A stretch of DNA of 64,000 nt from Cognatundibacterium rivi (GCF_018139565.1 NZ_JAGSPK010000002.1:1-64000); one strand, 5' to 3'. Counted from the first letter of the stretch, positions 38,021-48,368 are shown. Notes: generated by a model not told the origin, from the letters alone. Numbers and translations are program-made.

Positions 38021-38058
38021 AGGGAGTAATTGATTTCTGGTCGATACTCCCTATTTTT
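38021..38058 (+). terminator. Hairpin with T-run near copy C
   Basis: AGGGAGTA (38021-38028) pairs with TACTCCCT (38045-38052), followed by ATTTTTT. It would work as an intrinsic terminator for the trans-sulfuration gene. Its arms repeat the GGGAGTA/TACTCCC word of the dispersed repeat. Confidence 0.6.
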
Positions 38059-38182
38059 TACTCATGTCAGCGGTGTGGTAAGACTTTTGACGCTATCTTT
38101 TTGCGCAGCGAACTGCCTGGTATGTGGAGACGGTTGTTACCCTGATGTAGTCGATGTTGATCTTTCTGGCAAAGGTAGGCGA

Positions 38183-40708
38183 ATGATATTTGGTTTATCC
38201 TGGCGTATGACCATGCGCGACTGGCGTGCGGGTGAGTTGCGGTTTCTGATCATTGCATTAATGGTTGCAGTGGCATCGTTATCATCGGTCGGATTTTTTA
38301 CTGACAGGCTGCGCAGCGGTCTGAATCGTGACGCGCATCAGTTGCTGGGGGCGGATTTACTCGTCAGTGCAGACCAGCCGGTGAGGCAGGAATGGCGCGC
38401 CGAGGCAGAACGGCGCGGCTTGCGTATCGCAGAAACGGTCGTTTTTCCGAGCATGGCGATTGCCGGTGAGGGCGATCAGGCGCAAGCGAAACTGGTGTCT
38501 CTGAAAGCGGTCAGTCATGCCTATCCTCTACGCGGCAATCTCAAATTACATCAGCCTGGCGGTGCGCAAAACAAGTCTGGGGTGGCTGAAGTTCTGACGC
38601 GGGATATTCCGGCTTCGCGCACGGTCTGGCTTGATCCTGCTTTGCAACTGGCGCTGAACCTGAATGTTGGCGATAAACTGAAGCTGGGTGATCTGGAATT
38701 CAGTTTTACGCAGACGATTGCGAACGAACCTGATCGTGGTGCAGGTTTTATGAACTTTGCGCCACGCGCGATGATTTCATTAGACGATTTAGCCGCGACC
38801 GGACTGATACAGGACGGCTCACGCGTGACTTATCGCCTGCTGATGGCAGGAGATGCGAAAGCGATTGCGGCTTATCAGACGCAACTCAAGCAAACAATAG
38901 AACGAGAACAACTGAAAGGCGTACGTCTGGAATCGCTGGATTCCGGCCGCCCTGAAATGCGCGCAACGCTGGATCGTGCCGAGCAGTTTTTATCGCTGGT
39001 GAGCCTGTTGTCGGCAATGCTGGCGGCGGTCGCGATTGCGATGGCTGCGCGGCGTTTCATGCTGCGTCATCTGGATGCTTGTGCGATGTTGCGTTGTCTG
39101 GGGCTGACGCAGAATCAGGTCAGCGCCATGTATCTGATCGAATTTCTGATGCTGGGGCTGGTCGGCAGCGTGGCGGGCGTCGTGCTTGGTTATGCAGGAC
39201 ATTATGTGTTGCTGGAATGGCTGGGCGCGCTGGTGGCCAAAGATCTGCCGCTGGCAGGCTGGTTGCCTGCAGCGCAGGGTGTTGCGACGGGCTTGTTGCT
39301 GCTGGTGGGTTTCGCGTTACCGCCGGTGCTGCAATTGCGCAATGTGCCGCACAACCGCGTCATCCGTCGCGAACAGGATGCGCCGCAGCCGTTGACACTG
39401 GCAACCTATGCGCTGGGTCTGGCGATGTTTCTTGGTTTGCTGTTATGGCAGACCGGCGATATCAAGCTCGGCATGCTGACTGCGGTGGGCTTCCTCGGCG
39501 GCATGTTGTTGTTTGCATTGATTGCGTGGGCTGGCGTGTTGTCGCTCAAACGTATGCGGAATCTGTTCCACTTTTCTGCGTGGCGTTTTGCCGTCACCGC
39601 ATTACAGCGGCGCCCGGGTGCCACGGTGATACAAGTGGTTTCGCTGGCACTGGGTCTGATGGCCTTGCTGTTGCTGACCGTGGTGCGCGGTGATCTTATT
39701 ACGGCATGGAAAAAATCGACCCCACCGGATGCCCCTAACCAGTTCATCATCAATATCCAACCTGATCAGAAAGAGGAAATTGCGCAGCGCCTCGCGAGTT
39801 TTGGGCAGCCGCGCATGTATCCGATGATACGTGGTCGTCTGATCGCGGTGAACAGTAATGCGATTGGTCCTGATACCTATGCGGAGGATCAGGCGCGGCG
39901 CATGGTGGACAGAGAGTTTAATCTCTCGACGATGACAGAATTACCGGAGATGAATAAGCTGCTTGCCGGAAAATGGTATGACGATGCAAACGCGACGGCA
40001 CCTGAAGCATCAGTAGAAGAGGGGATTGCCAAAACGCTGAAACTCAAACTTGGCGATCAGTTGACGTTTGATATTGCCGGGCAACAGACCACGGCGAAAA
40101 TCACCAGCTTGCGTAAGCTGGATTGGGGTTCTATGCGGGTGAATTTTTTTGTGGTGATCAACCCCAAGGCCATGGTTGATATGCCACAAACCTGGATTAC
40201 GGCATTTCGTGTCCCGCCAACGCAAATGGCATTCATTAACCAGTTAACGTTGGATTATCCGAATCTGACAGTAGTGGACGTCGGCGCAATGATTAAGCAA
40301 CTGCAGGATGTGTTGGAGCAGGTCATTACGGCGGTGGAGTTTTTATTCATGTTCACACTGGCTTCAGGCGTACTGGTGTTGTATGCGGCGCTGGCTGGCT
40401 CGCAGGATGTGCGTATGCGTGAAGCCGCGTTGCTCAGAGCTTTAGGCGCGACCCGTGCGCAATTATCCCGCGCGCAGTGGGTAGAGTTTTTACTGATCGG
40501 TGGCCTTGCCGGATTACTCGCTGCCAGCGGCGCTTCGGCGATAGGCTGGGCATTGGCGAAATTCAGTTTCAATTTTGAATGGACGTTTTCACCGCTGGTC
40601 TGGATTGCAGGTTTGTTTGTCGGCGCTGTCTGCGCGATGATCGGTGGCTGGCTGGGCTTGCGCAATGTGCTGAATCAACCGCCATTGCTGAGTCTGCGTG
40701 AGGCGTAA
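38183..40708 (+). CDS. FtsX-family ABC permease, YbbP-like
   Basis: 841 residues from the ATG at 38183 (AAAGG upstream). An upstream reading from 38030 would pass through the hairpin and is rejected. One N-terminal helix, a large periplasmic domain, two FtsX-type membrane blocks (around residues 270-430 and 715-835), and helices in the middle match the YbbP layout. YbbP normally pairs with the ATPase YbbA and the thioesterase TesA. No ATPase gene is adjacent, so the partner must be encoded elsewhere. Role probably export or extraction of an envelope lipid or lipoprotein. Confidence 0.85.
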   Translation: MIFGLSWRMTMRDWRAGELRFLIIALMVAVASLSSVGFFTDRLRSGLNRDAHQLLGADLLVSADQPVRQEWRAEAERRGLRIAETVVFPSMAIAGEGDQAQAKLVSLKAVSHAYPLRGNLKLHQPGGAQNKSGVAEVLTRDIPASRTVWLDPALQLALNLNVGDKLKLGDLEFSFTQTIANEPDRGAGFMNFAPRAMISLDDLAATGLIQDGSRVTYRLLMAGDAKAIAAYQTQLKQTIEREQLKGVRLESLDSGRPEMRATLDRAEQFLSLVSLLSAMLAAVAIAMAARRFMLRHLDACAMLRCLGLTQNQVSAMYLIEFLMLGLVGSVAGVVLGYAGHYVLLEWLGALVAKDLPLAGWLPAAQGVATGLLLLVGFALPPVLQLRNVPHNRVIRREQDAPQPLTLATYALGLAMFLGLLLWQTGDIKLGMLTAVGFLGGMLLFALIAWAGVLSLKRMRNLFHFSAWRFAVTALQRRPGATVIQVVSLALGLMALLLLTVVRGDLITAWKKSTPPDAPNQFIINIQPDQKEEIAQRLASFGQPRMYPMIRGRLIAVNSNAIGPDTYAEDQARRMVDREFNLSTMTELPEMNKLLAGKWYDDANATAPEASVEEGIAKTLKLKLGDQLTFDIAGQQTTAKITSLRKLDWGSMRVNFFVVINPKAMVDMPQTWITAFRVPPTQMAFINQLTLDYPNLTVVDVGAMIKQLQDVLEQVITAVEFLFMFTLASGVLVLYAALAGSQDVRMREAALLRALGATRAQLSRAQWVEFLLIGGLAGLLAASGASAIGWALAKFSFNFEWTFSPLVWIAGLFVGAVCAMIGGWLGLRNVLNQPPLLSLREA

Positions 40709-41422
<714 letters not shown>

Positions 41423-41510
41423 CAAAACTATCGCAGACGCGTTTCTGACGGCGGACAGATAACATCACAGTGAAACAGTGACTTACACGTTTAGTAGCAA
41501 AGAGTGAACC

Positions 41511-41963
41511 ATGAATCAAGACGAGCAAACAGCAAACGCAGCAGCGACAACAACAACGACAAGCATTGACACTGAAGAAGAAAAATCCAATCTGTATGAA
41601 CTGATCGGTGGCGCGGATAAATTACGCGAAATGGTCGATCGTTTTTATGACCTGATGGAGCTGGAGCCGGAGTTTGCCGGTGTAAGGGCGATGCATCCGA
41701 CGCCGCTAGATAGTTCGCGTGACAAGCTGTTCTGGTTTTTATCCGGCTGGATGGGCGGGCCGGATTTATATATCAGTCAGTTCGGTCATCCGCGTTTGCG
41801 GGCGCGTCATTTGCCGTATGCAATAGCCAGTGATGAGCGCGATCAATGGCTGCGTTGCATGGCGTGGGCGATGCAGGATGTCGGCATTGCCGAACCCTTG
41901 CAGCAGCATCTGATGCAGTCGTTTTATCAGACCGCTGACTGGATGCGCAACACGCCGGGATAA
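41511..41963 (+). CDS. Group II truncated haemoglobin
   Basis: 150 residues. A low-complexity T-rich N-terminus is followed by the 2-on-2 globin fold: LYELIGGADKLREMVDRFYDLM, then FLSGWMGGPDLYISQFGHPRLRARHLPYAI, which holds the proximal His in the RARH/FGHP region, and a conserved Trp near the end. Such proteins bind oxygen or NO and protect from nitrosative stress or serve redox sensing. The gene follows the GST gene after 88 bp and precedes rmuC. Confidence 0.9.
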   Translation: MNQDEQTANAAATTTTTSIDTEEEKSNLYELIGGADKLREMVDRFYDLMELEPEFAGVRAMHPTPLDSSRDKLFWFLSGWMGGPDLYISQFGHPRLRARHLPYAIASDERDQWLRCMAWAMQDVGIAEPLQQHLMQSFYQTADWMRNTPG

Positions 41964-42040
41964 GCGCTAACGCGGTTCAGGCAGAAAAGCCGCCTGATGT
42001 TAGGTGTCTCTTGTTTTTTTGTAGTCGATATTTTTCATCC

Positions 42041-43513
42041 ATGACTTTATTTGAAATCCTGATTCTGCTTGCATTGGCGGTTCTGATCGTCTTAACAGCG
42101 ATCATCTTGCTGCGTCATCGTTCCGGGCAGAATGACGTGCCGACATTGGATTTGCTGGCGCTGCAAAATTTTTTACAGCAGGCGCAGCAACAGCAAATGC
42201 TGAGTCAGGAGCGCACTGAACGTTCGTTACGTGAACAAGTACAGTCAACCGCTCTGGCAACCCGTCAGGAATTAGGCGCCAATTTCAGCCGGTTTCAGCA
42301 GGGGCTGGCAACACAATTAACCAGTGTCGCAACCTTACAGAAAAATCAGATCGATAGTTTTTCCCAGCAATTAGTCAAGCTCAGCGAAAGCAATGCCCAG
42401 CAGCTGGAACAGATGCGTCTGGCCTTGATACAACAAAGCCAGAATGCGCGTGAAGAGCAGGGCGTCAGTCTGAAAGCATTTGCGGACACGCTGAATCAGA
42501 CTTTGACCAGTCTGACCGAATCCAACGCCCAGCGCATGGGGGAAATCCGTGCGACGCTGGAACAAAAAATACAGCAACTGCAAGCGGAAAATGCCAGCAA
42601 GCTCGAAGAAATGCGCAAGACCGTGGATGAAAAACTCCACGCAACGCTGGAACAGCGTTTAGGCGAATCATTTAAGCTGGTGTCTGATCGTCTCGAAAAA
42701 GTGCATCAGGGACTCGGTGAGATGCAGCAACTGGCGATCGGTGTCGGCGATCTGAAACGTGTGCTCACCAATGTGAAAACCCGTGGCACCTGGGGTGAAG
42801 TGCAGTTGGAAATGGTGCTGGAGCAAATGCTGACACCGGATCAATACGCAAAGAATGTTGAAACGATACCGGGCACAGGCGAGCGGGTCGAGTTCGCGAT
42901 TAAATTGCCGGGTAAGGAAGATGACAAAGCACCGGTCTGGATGCCGATCGATGCGAAGTTTCCGAAAGAGCAGTATGAGCGTTTGCTCGATGCTGCTGAG
43001 CGTGCCGATGCCGAAGGTGTGGCGACGGCCGGTAAAGAACTGGAGCGTGCCATACGTGGCGAAGCAAAAACAATTTCCGAAAAATATCTGTCACCACCAT
43101 TGACGACTGACTTTGCGATTCTGTTTTTGCCGACCGAAGGTTTGTATGCGGAAGTCATGCGTCGTCCCGGCCTGGCAGATGAATTGCAACGTTCCTGCCG
43201 CGTTTCTATTGCCGGGCCTTCCACGTTATCGGCCTTGTTGAATAGTCTGCAAATGGGATTCCGTACGCTGGTACTGGAAAAGCGCTCATCTGAAGTCTGG
43301 CAGGTGCTGGGTGCCGTGAAAACGGAATTCGGCAAGTTTGGAGATGTGCTGGCAGCGACTAAACTGACACTGGAGCGGGCAGCAAAAAATATCGACAATG
43401 CCGAAGTCCGGACCCGTCAGATGACGCGCAAACTCAAGCAAGTAGAGGCGTTGCCGACCGATGTTGCGCAAAGCTTGCTCGGTGTTGCGGAAGATGATTT
43501 AAGTTCAGAATAG
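42041..43513 (+). CDS. rmuC: DNA recombination protein RmuC
   Basis: 490 residues from the ATG at 42041; a TTG reading at 42011 is less likely. One N-terminal membrane helix (about 4-24) precedes a long Gln/Ala-rich coiled coil (about 45-220), then the RmuC nuclease-like domain with TWGEVQLEMVLEQML, PIDAKFPKEQYERLL and FLPTEGLYAEV. RmuC limits inversions at short repeats and may process DNA ends at the membrane. The ATG has no clear Shine-Dalgarno. No partner genes are adjacent. Confidence 0.92.
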   Translation: MTLFEILILLALAVLIVLTAIILLRHRSGQNDVPTLDLLALQNFLQQAQQQQMLSQERTERSLREQVQSTALATRQELGANFSRFQQGLATQLTSVATLQKNQIDSFSQQLVKLSESNAQQLEQMRLALIQQSQNAREEQGVSLKAFADTLNQTLTSLTESNAQRMGEIRATLEQKIQQLQAENASKLEEMRKTVDEKLHATLEQRLGESFKLVSDRLEKVHQGLGEMQQLAIGVGDLKRVLTNVKTRGTWGEVQLEMVLEQMLTPDQYAKNVETIPGTGERVEFAIKLPGKEDDKAPVWMPIDAKFPKEQYERLLDAAERADAEGVATAGKELERAIRGEAKTISEKYLSPPLTTDFAILFLPTEGLYAEVMRRPGLADELQRSCRVSIAGPSTLSALLNSLQMGFRTLVLEKRSSEVWQVLGAVKTEFGKFGDVLAATKLTLERAAKNIDNAEVRTRQMTRKLKQVEALPTDVAQSLLGVAEDDLSSE

Positions 43514-43568
43514 CGACCTGGTCGCATCGCTGTTTTTATTCTGTTGCTGCACTTTGAATTGCCCGCGC

Positions 43569-45200
43569 TCAGATAGATTGTGCCTGATCCGGGCTGGATT
43601 CGTATCTGGCAATCGCATACGCGCTGCGACCACTTTGTTTCGCTTCATACATGGCCAGATCCGTTTCTGCGAGTAATTTTTCCGCCGAAAAAATGCCCCC
43701 GGACGCATAGTTGATACCGATGCTGGCACCTGTACTTGCGCTGATTCCATGGCCGACATCGATAGGGCGACATGCTTCGGTAATGATCTTGCCGGCGATT
43801 TCTATCGCTTTCTCCTGATCCGTCATATCGCATAACAAGACGACAAATTCATCACCACCAAGGCGGGCAATGAAGTCGGTTTTTCTTAAAATATTTGTCA
43901 AGACGGTGCTGAAATGGATCAGCACCAAGTCACCCGCTTTATGACCATAAGTGTCGTTGACTTCCTTAAATTTATCCAGGTCGATCAATAACAGAAAAAA
44001 TGGAGAGGGATGTCCGTGTGCGTTTTCTTTCATCAGATAAGCGAGTTTTCGTTCCAGACCCAAGCGATTGTTCAGACCGGTTAAATGATCGGTGATCGCC
44101 AGTTGCTGGGCTGCTTCTTCTTTGTACTTGCGCTCGGTAATGTCGTTGATTAGGCCTTGCAATAAATCATTTTCAGCCGCATGCAACACAATATTGATCC
44201 ACTTTTTCTCTTTCAGTCTGCCTGGCTCTATGCAAAAATCTTCCGATACCACCCGGGATTCATTTAAGGCCGCGTCGATCATCAGATGCAGACGTAATTC
44301 CTGCCCGCTGATCAGATCAAGCAGCGCCGCGGAAGGAGAGCCGTTGTCAGTTGCAATGCTGAGCATGCGTGTCAGGGCCTGATTGTAAGAGAGCAGTTCA
44401 CCCTTACCATTCATTTTGAAAATACCTGTTTCAGCATTTTCAAAAAAGGTTTGAAATTTTCTTTCTTCCAGCGCATGTTGAAGCCGCAAATTTTTTTCTT
44501 CATCGAGCGACGAAACCAGATCTGCAATAATTTGATTCACATCGTTAACTAAACGCCCCAATTCATTTTCCTTATTGTTTTCAGGGTGCTTCAGTAATTC
44601 ACCTTTTTGTGGTGACAGGGCATGTAATCGGTCAGAAATGATTTTGATCGGGCGTGTAAAAAATACGAAGACGATCAACGATAAAACAGATGCGATCAGC
44701 AGATTCTGAAACAACAGCAATTCAACAATAAACAGGGCTTTCTCCGTACTGTTTTTATTAACGGTTGCCTGATTGATTTCCATGTTCACCGTACAGACTT
44801 TTTCTCTGGGATTGAACGGCGAGAAAATTTCTCTGCTGATGAAATCCGGATAGTGTTTGAAGAAAAACGGCAATTCAAATGAGGTGGGAATCGAAGTTTT
44901 TTGTGAGACGGCCAGCATTGTTTTACCGCTATGAATCGTAACTTTGCTGACGACATTATTTTTGCTGATGCCGTTGACGACTTCATTGGCAAGATTTTTG
45001 TCAGACAGATAGCAGGCAATGCTGGCGGTATTTTCTGCCGAATTCAGCAGATCCTGCATGGTGCTGATGGTGTGCTTTTGTTCGTCATCAAAAAAATAAA
45101 CATAGCTGGCCAATGAAAAAAAGATGCCGATAATTAAGCTGACTCCCAGCAAGGCGAGGGAGCTGCGTATCGCAATATTATTTCGAATCAGTTGGCGCAT
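43569..45200 (-). CDS. Membrane diguanylate cyclase with HAMP and PAS domains
   Basis: 543 residues. Two transmembrane helices (about 13-36 and 157-182) bracket a periplasmic sensor. A HAMP region (about 183-235), a PAS domain (about 245-360) and a GGDEF domain follow. The catalytic GGDEF is intact at 448-452, and an RxxD inhibitory site (439-442) lies five residues before it, so the protein should make c-di-GMP with product inhibition. It is the last gene of an operon with a phosphate-binding-like protein (12-bp gap) and a porin. The secreted partner may feed its periplasmic domain. Confidence 0.9.
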   Translation of the reverse strand: MRQLIRNNIAIRSSLALLGVSLIIGIFFSLASYVYFFDDEQKHTISTMQDLLNSAENTASIACYLSDKNLANEVVNGISKNNVVSKVTIHSGKTMLAVSQKTSIPTSFELPFFFKHYPDFISREIFSPFNPREKVCTVNMEINQATVNKNSTEKALFIVELLLFQNLLIASVLSLIVFVFFTRPIKIISDRLHALSPQKGELLKHPENNKENELGRLVNDVNQIIADLVSSLDEEKNLRLQHALEERKFQTFFENAETGIFKMNGKGELLSYNQALTRMLSIATDNGSPSAALLDLISGQELRLHLMIDAALNESRVVSEDFCIEPGRLKEKKWINIVLHAAENDLLQGLINDITERKYKEEAAQQLAITDHLTGLNNRLGLERKLAYLMKENAHGHPSPFFLLLIDLDKFKEVNDTYGHKAGDLVLIHFSTVLTNILRKTDFIARLGGDEFVVLLCDMTDQEKAIEIAGKIITEACRPIDVGHGISASTGASIGINYASGGIFSAEKLLAETDLAMYEAKQSGRSAYAIARYESSPDQAQSI

Positions 45201-45212
45201 GCAGAAGGGGAA

Positions 45213-45638
45213 TCAGTTGCTCAGAAGGAGTATGAGTTTAACTCTTTTGTCGATCTTCTTGCTGTCAATATAGGCAATTGCCCCTTTATTCTCACTGACC
45301 AGATTGATTGCGTCTTCCATACTGTTGACTTGTAATGGCGGTTGCCCGAGTCCGGAGAAACGTAATCTGGCCCAATACGAGTTGATCTCTGCCAGCTCTT
45401 TACCCACCAACAGAGAGTAAAACTGCATTTTTTCATGATTGGTATTACTCAGATCAATCGGCATGCCAGTTAAACCATTCGGTAACTTTCTGGTTCTTCC
45501 CATATAAATGTTGATGACTTCGTCTTTGCTGAGTTTTTCTATACCGCTATTGGGATTCGCAATCACGGCAAGCTCTGCTGACGCATTGCCGCAGATAAGC
45601 AGCAACGCCAGACATAAAAAATTGATCAGATATGGCAT
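45213..45638 (-). CDS. Small PstS-like periplasmic binding protein
   Basis: 141 residues with a signal peptide ending ASA. The mature protein resembles the short PBP-like phosphate-binding family: ELAVIANPNSGIEKLSKDEV, then IYMGRTRKLPNG and the closing GAIAYIDSKK segment. It is too short for a full two-lobed solute-binding protein. It lies between a porin gene (6-bp gap) and a diguanylate cyclase gene (12-bp gap) and is therefore probably co-transcribed. It may act as a soluble sensor subunit, which is an inference from the context. Confidence 0.8.
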   Translation of the reverse strand: MPYLINFLCLALLLICGNASAELAVIANPNSGIEKLSKDEVINIYMGRTRKLPNGLTGMPIDLSNTNHEKMQFYSLLVGKELAEINSYWARLRFSGLGQPPLQVNSMEDAINLVSENKGAIAYIDSKKIDKRVKLILLLSN

Positions 45639-45644
45639 GCAGAT

Positions 45645-46883
45645 TCAGAATACAAAGTTGTAGGCAACACTCAGCAGGTTCGCATGGCCATCCCATCCTT
45701 CTTGCGGATTGCGAACCAGGAAATGTTTCTGACTACGGATATGATCGAATTGCACTTTGATATTGGCGTTGTCGCCCAGATCGTAACGGATCCCTGCGGT
45801 AAAAGTCTGCTGACCGTTTGGCGTCAGCTGTTTGTTGATTCCGGAGATTGTATTTTTCAGCCGCGGTGATAGCGCCGGGTCTGTCGTTATTTGTTTATCG
45901 GCGCCTTGCTGGCGGGAAGCGGAAACGGTAGCGTAGGGTGTCCATTTTTTTATGCGGTAACTCATCGTCAGATACGCTGCATCTGAGTTTTGCAACAGCA
46001 CTGAATCGGACTCGATGCGGCCTAGCATGAGTTGCGCCTGAAGCGACCCGTGATCAAGCACGGCACCAATCGACGTATATTTTAATTTTTTTCCATGCGT
46101 AGTCAGCTGATCTGCGATACCCAACGAGGCCGGAACACTTGCCGTAATTGACGGGGATGTTAACTCAGCCACGATGGGATCAAACTGGCTGTAGTCGTCG
46201 GCGAGTTTCAGTTCAGAATAGCCCGCTCTGATTGTCCAGTTTTTTTGCTGGTATTCAAGATGACCGCCACTTAACGCCGAATGATTCAGCGAGTAGTGTT
46301 TGTTCGCTGACCCGAGGTAAATTTTTTCACGTGCCAATCCATAAAAAAACTTCGCCTTGAGATGACCATTGCCCAGAGGATGGGATAGCACTGTGTCAGC
46401 TCCGTCAAAATAAGACACAATAAGTCTGCCGAAAAAGTCGATCGGCGGCCGTACCCACGTGTAGGAGTAGCCGATATTTCTCGAATCTGCCAGCATATAG
46501 ACGTCAAATCCTAAACGTCCGGCGCGTAATTGAAATTTGTCATCGGGGCTGTAGCTGGCGTATGCCCAGGTTACAGTGGGGGCGAAGTTATCTGCGCTTT
46601 TCCGGCTGACGACCTGGATTGCTGCATCAAAATTGTCGCTGAAACTGCGGTTGATTTGCAGCCCCAGATTACTGTCGATACCAGCGTCGGTCTGTCGCGT
46701 GTAGCCAACCCCAGAATCTTGCGATAAATCACGCACAATGTCTGCCTGACGGGTATCGCTGTGTGATATGCCGAGGGTACCAAAACCTGTAATTGAATAG
46801 TCTTTTTCGCCAGCAGCGGCAGTGTTTTGTGTGCTGAGTACGACAAGCGCCAGGATGGAAAGTTTTAATGACCAAGCAGACAT
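45645..46883 (-). CDS. Outer-membrane porin-like beta-barrel
   Basis: 412 residues with a signal peptide (cleavage near TAAAGEK). The mature sequence is made of alternating amphipathic strands (YSITGFGTLGISHSD, LGLQINRSFSDNFDAAIQVV, TWAYASYSPDDKFQLRAGRL) and ends in a terminal aromatic strand, LLSVAYNFVF, as in outer-membrane proteins. It resembles short-chain porins that are co-encoded with GGDEF sensors. It is the first gene of the minus-strand operon, 98 bp from the helix-hairpin-helix protein gene. The substrate is unknown. Confidence 0.85.
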   Translation of the reverse strand: MSAWSLKLSILALVVLSTQNTAAAGEKDYSITGFGTLGISHSDTRQADIVRDLSQDSGVGYTRQTDAGIDSNLGLQINRSFSDNFDAAIQVVSRKSADNFAPTVTWAYASYSPDDKFQLRAGRLGFDVYMLADSRNIGYSYTWVRPPIDFFGRLIVSYFDGADTVLSHPLGNGHLKAKFFYGLAREKIYLGSANKHYSLNHSALSGGHLEYQQKNWTIRAGYSELKLADDYSQFDPIVAELTSPSITASVPASLGIADQLTTHGKKLKYTSIGAVLDHGSLQAQLMLGRIESDSVLLQNSDAAYLTMSYRIKKWTPYATVSASRQQGADKQITTDPALSPRLKNTISGINKQLTPNGQQTFTAGIRYDLGDNANIKVQFDHIRSQKHFLVRNPQEGWDGHANLLSVAYNFVF

Positions 46884-46981
46884 AGATACATTTTTATATT
46901 GCGCTACCCGTTGTGTTTAGCAGCGGGTAGCGGATTCCGGCAGCGTCGAATAATGCTCTGATTCTTGTCTGAACAAAGGGC

Positions 46982-47314
46982 TTATTTCTTTTCAGCTGGT
47001 TTTTGTTTGGCGATGATCAGATCTTTGATGCCGTTGTACACGTCTTTAGTCAGTATCTTTTTCGTCAACAATTCATCTTTGCCTTTGTAAGGGCGACCTT
47101 TGATGATGGCATCGGAACGGACATCGCCAATTTTTGGCAGGGTTGCTAATTCTTCTTTGCTGGCGTTGTTAATATCGAGCAGTTCAGTTTTTGCACTTGC
47201 GGACGCAGAGGCCGCCGCTGGCGCTTTCTTTGCCTCATCTTTAGCATGAACGACACCAGTTGCGAGCAAAGTAAAACCCGCGCATATCAACAATTTCTTT
47301 AACGTATTCTTCAT
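46982..47314 (-). CDS. Secreted ComEA-like helix-hairpin-helix protein
   Basis: 110 residues. The start at 47314 is preferred over an ATG at 47326 because GGGAG lies five bases before it. A signal peptide (about 1-25) is followed by an Ala/Ser-rich linker and a helix-hairpin-helix domain (DINNASKEELATLPKIGD, then RSDAIIKGRPYKGKDEL). ComEA-type domains bind double-stranded DNA in the periplasm for uptake. A comEC gene lies at 10998-13415. Short HhH proteins of this kind may also be unrelated DNA binders. Confidence 0.82.
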   Translation of the reverse strand: MKNTLKKLLICAGFTLLATGVVHAKDEAKKAPAAASASASAKTELLDINNASKEELATLPKIGDVRSDAIIKGRPYKGKDELLTKKILTKDVYNGIKDLIIAKQKPAEKK

Positions 47315-47458
47315 ATGAACTCCCATACCAGAGGTTGAATAATTAAGGCCGTGTTGTACGTGATGCGTACCTGATTTGATTGATGATTTAATCGTCGATT
47401 TGTCGACGAAATGCGATTGGTATGGATAGCATACAGCAGCTATCCATACTTGCGCATC

Positions 47459-48298
47459 TTATTGCGTTTGCGTTGCTGAAGTAATGAAGACCGGAGTCAC
47501 AGGAACGTTACTCAAACCTCCTTGTGTTGATACCGGTACCACGCGGATCAGATCAACCACATCCAGACCTGCAACGACTTTGCCGAACACCGCATAACCG
47601 GCATTCGTGCTGCTGTAATCAAAAGCAGTGTTATCGACAGTGTTGAAATAGAACTGGGATGTTGCAGAATCGGCGACGCTGGTACGTGCCATACCAATGG
47701 TGCCGCGGGTATTGCTCAGACCATTACTTGACTCCAGTTTAATTGCCGCAGAGGTTGGTGCCAGTTGCAGATCTGCTGTGTAACCACCACCCTGAACCAC
47801 AAGATTGGCTTCAACACGATGGAAGATTTTGCTTGGATAAAAACCGCTCTCAACATAGTTGAGGAAATTGTCAACGGTGACAGGTGCTTTGGCCGGATTC
47901 AATTCAATGACGATATTTCCTTTGCTGGTACCCATTGTGACTTGTGGCTGCGCGCTCAGTGAGGATGTCAGTGAAGCCTGATACAAACTGCCGCCGCTGG
48001 CGTTAGTGATGGTTGCTACGCCTGTACCAACACCGACGATTTTGCACGTGAACGTACGTTTTGTGGCAGAACCGCCTGCGACTTCCGTCAGACTAAGGCA
48101 GAGTGGATTGACAACAGTAATTCCCTTATCCAGATTCTGGCCGTTGATCGTCATCGTGTATGTTTTGCGATAAGCAATCTGGGAATTTTCGACGCTGCTG
48201 ACCGTGGCGAGCACGGTCGTCGTCTCTTTAGATCCACCGCAGCCGCTCAGTAAAACGAGGGATGTACATGTACCCAGTAACCATGTTGAAGCTTTCAC
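47459..48298 (-). CDS. Cyclophilin-type peptidyl-prolyl isomerase lipoprotein
   Basis: 279 residues. Lipoprotein signal LSGC (Cys20), then a beta-rich N-terminal domain (about 30-115) unlike any I recognise, then a cyclophilin domain (about 116-275) with KGNIVIELNPAKAPVTVDNF, FHRVEANLVVQGGG and ATSQFYFNTVDN. The cyclophilin catalytic Arg is seen in HRVEA and the Gln-Gly core in VQGGG. It probably works as a folding helper at the outer membrane. It has a single-gene layout upstream of the second moeA. Confidence 0.87.
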   Translation of the reverse strand: MKASTWLLGTCTSLVLLSGCGGSKETTTVLATVSSVENSQIAYRKTYTMTINGQNLDKGITVVNPLCLSLTEVAGGSATKRTFTCKIVGVGTGVATITNASGGSLYQASLTSSLSAQPQVTMGTSKGNIVIELNPAKAPVTVDNFLNYVESGFYPSKIFHRVEANLVVQGGGYTADLQLAPTSAAIKLESSNGLSNTRGTIGMARTSVADSATSQFYFNTVDNTAFDYSSTNAGYAVFGKVVAGLDVVDLIRVVPVSTQGGLSNVPVTPVFITSATQTQ

Positions 48299-48368
48299 TC
48301 TGATCTCCGTCTAAATAGAAAAATGAATTGTACTTTGTCTCATGCCAGAATAGCTGGAAATGATGGTT

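Noticed and set aside
38030-38182. N-terminal extension of the FtsX-type permease
   Set aside because: It would start inside the terminator-like hairpin and adds a segment unlike the family; the ATG at 38183 fits the usual first helix.
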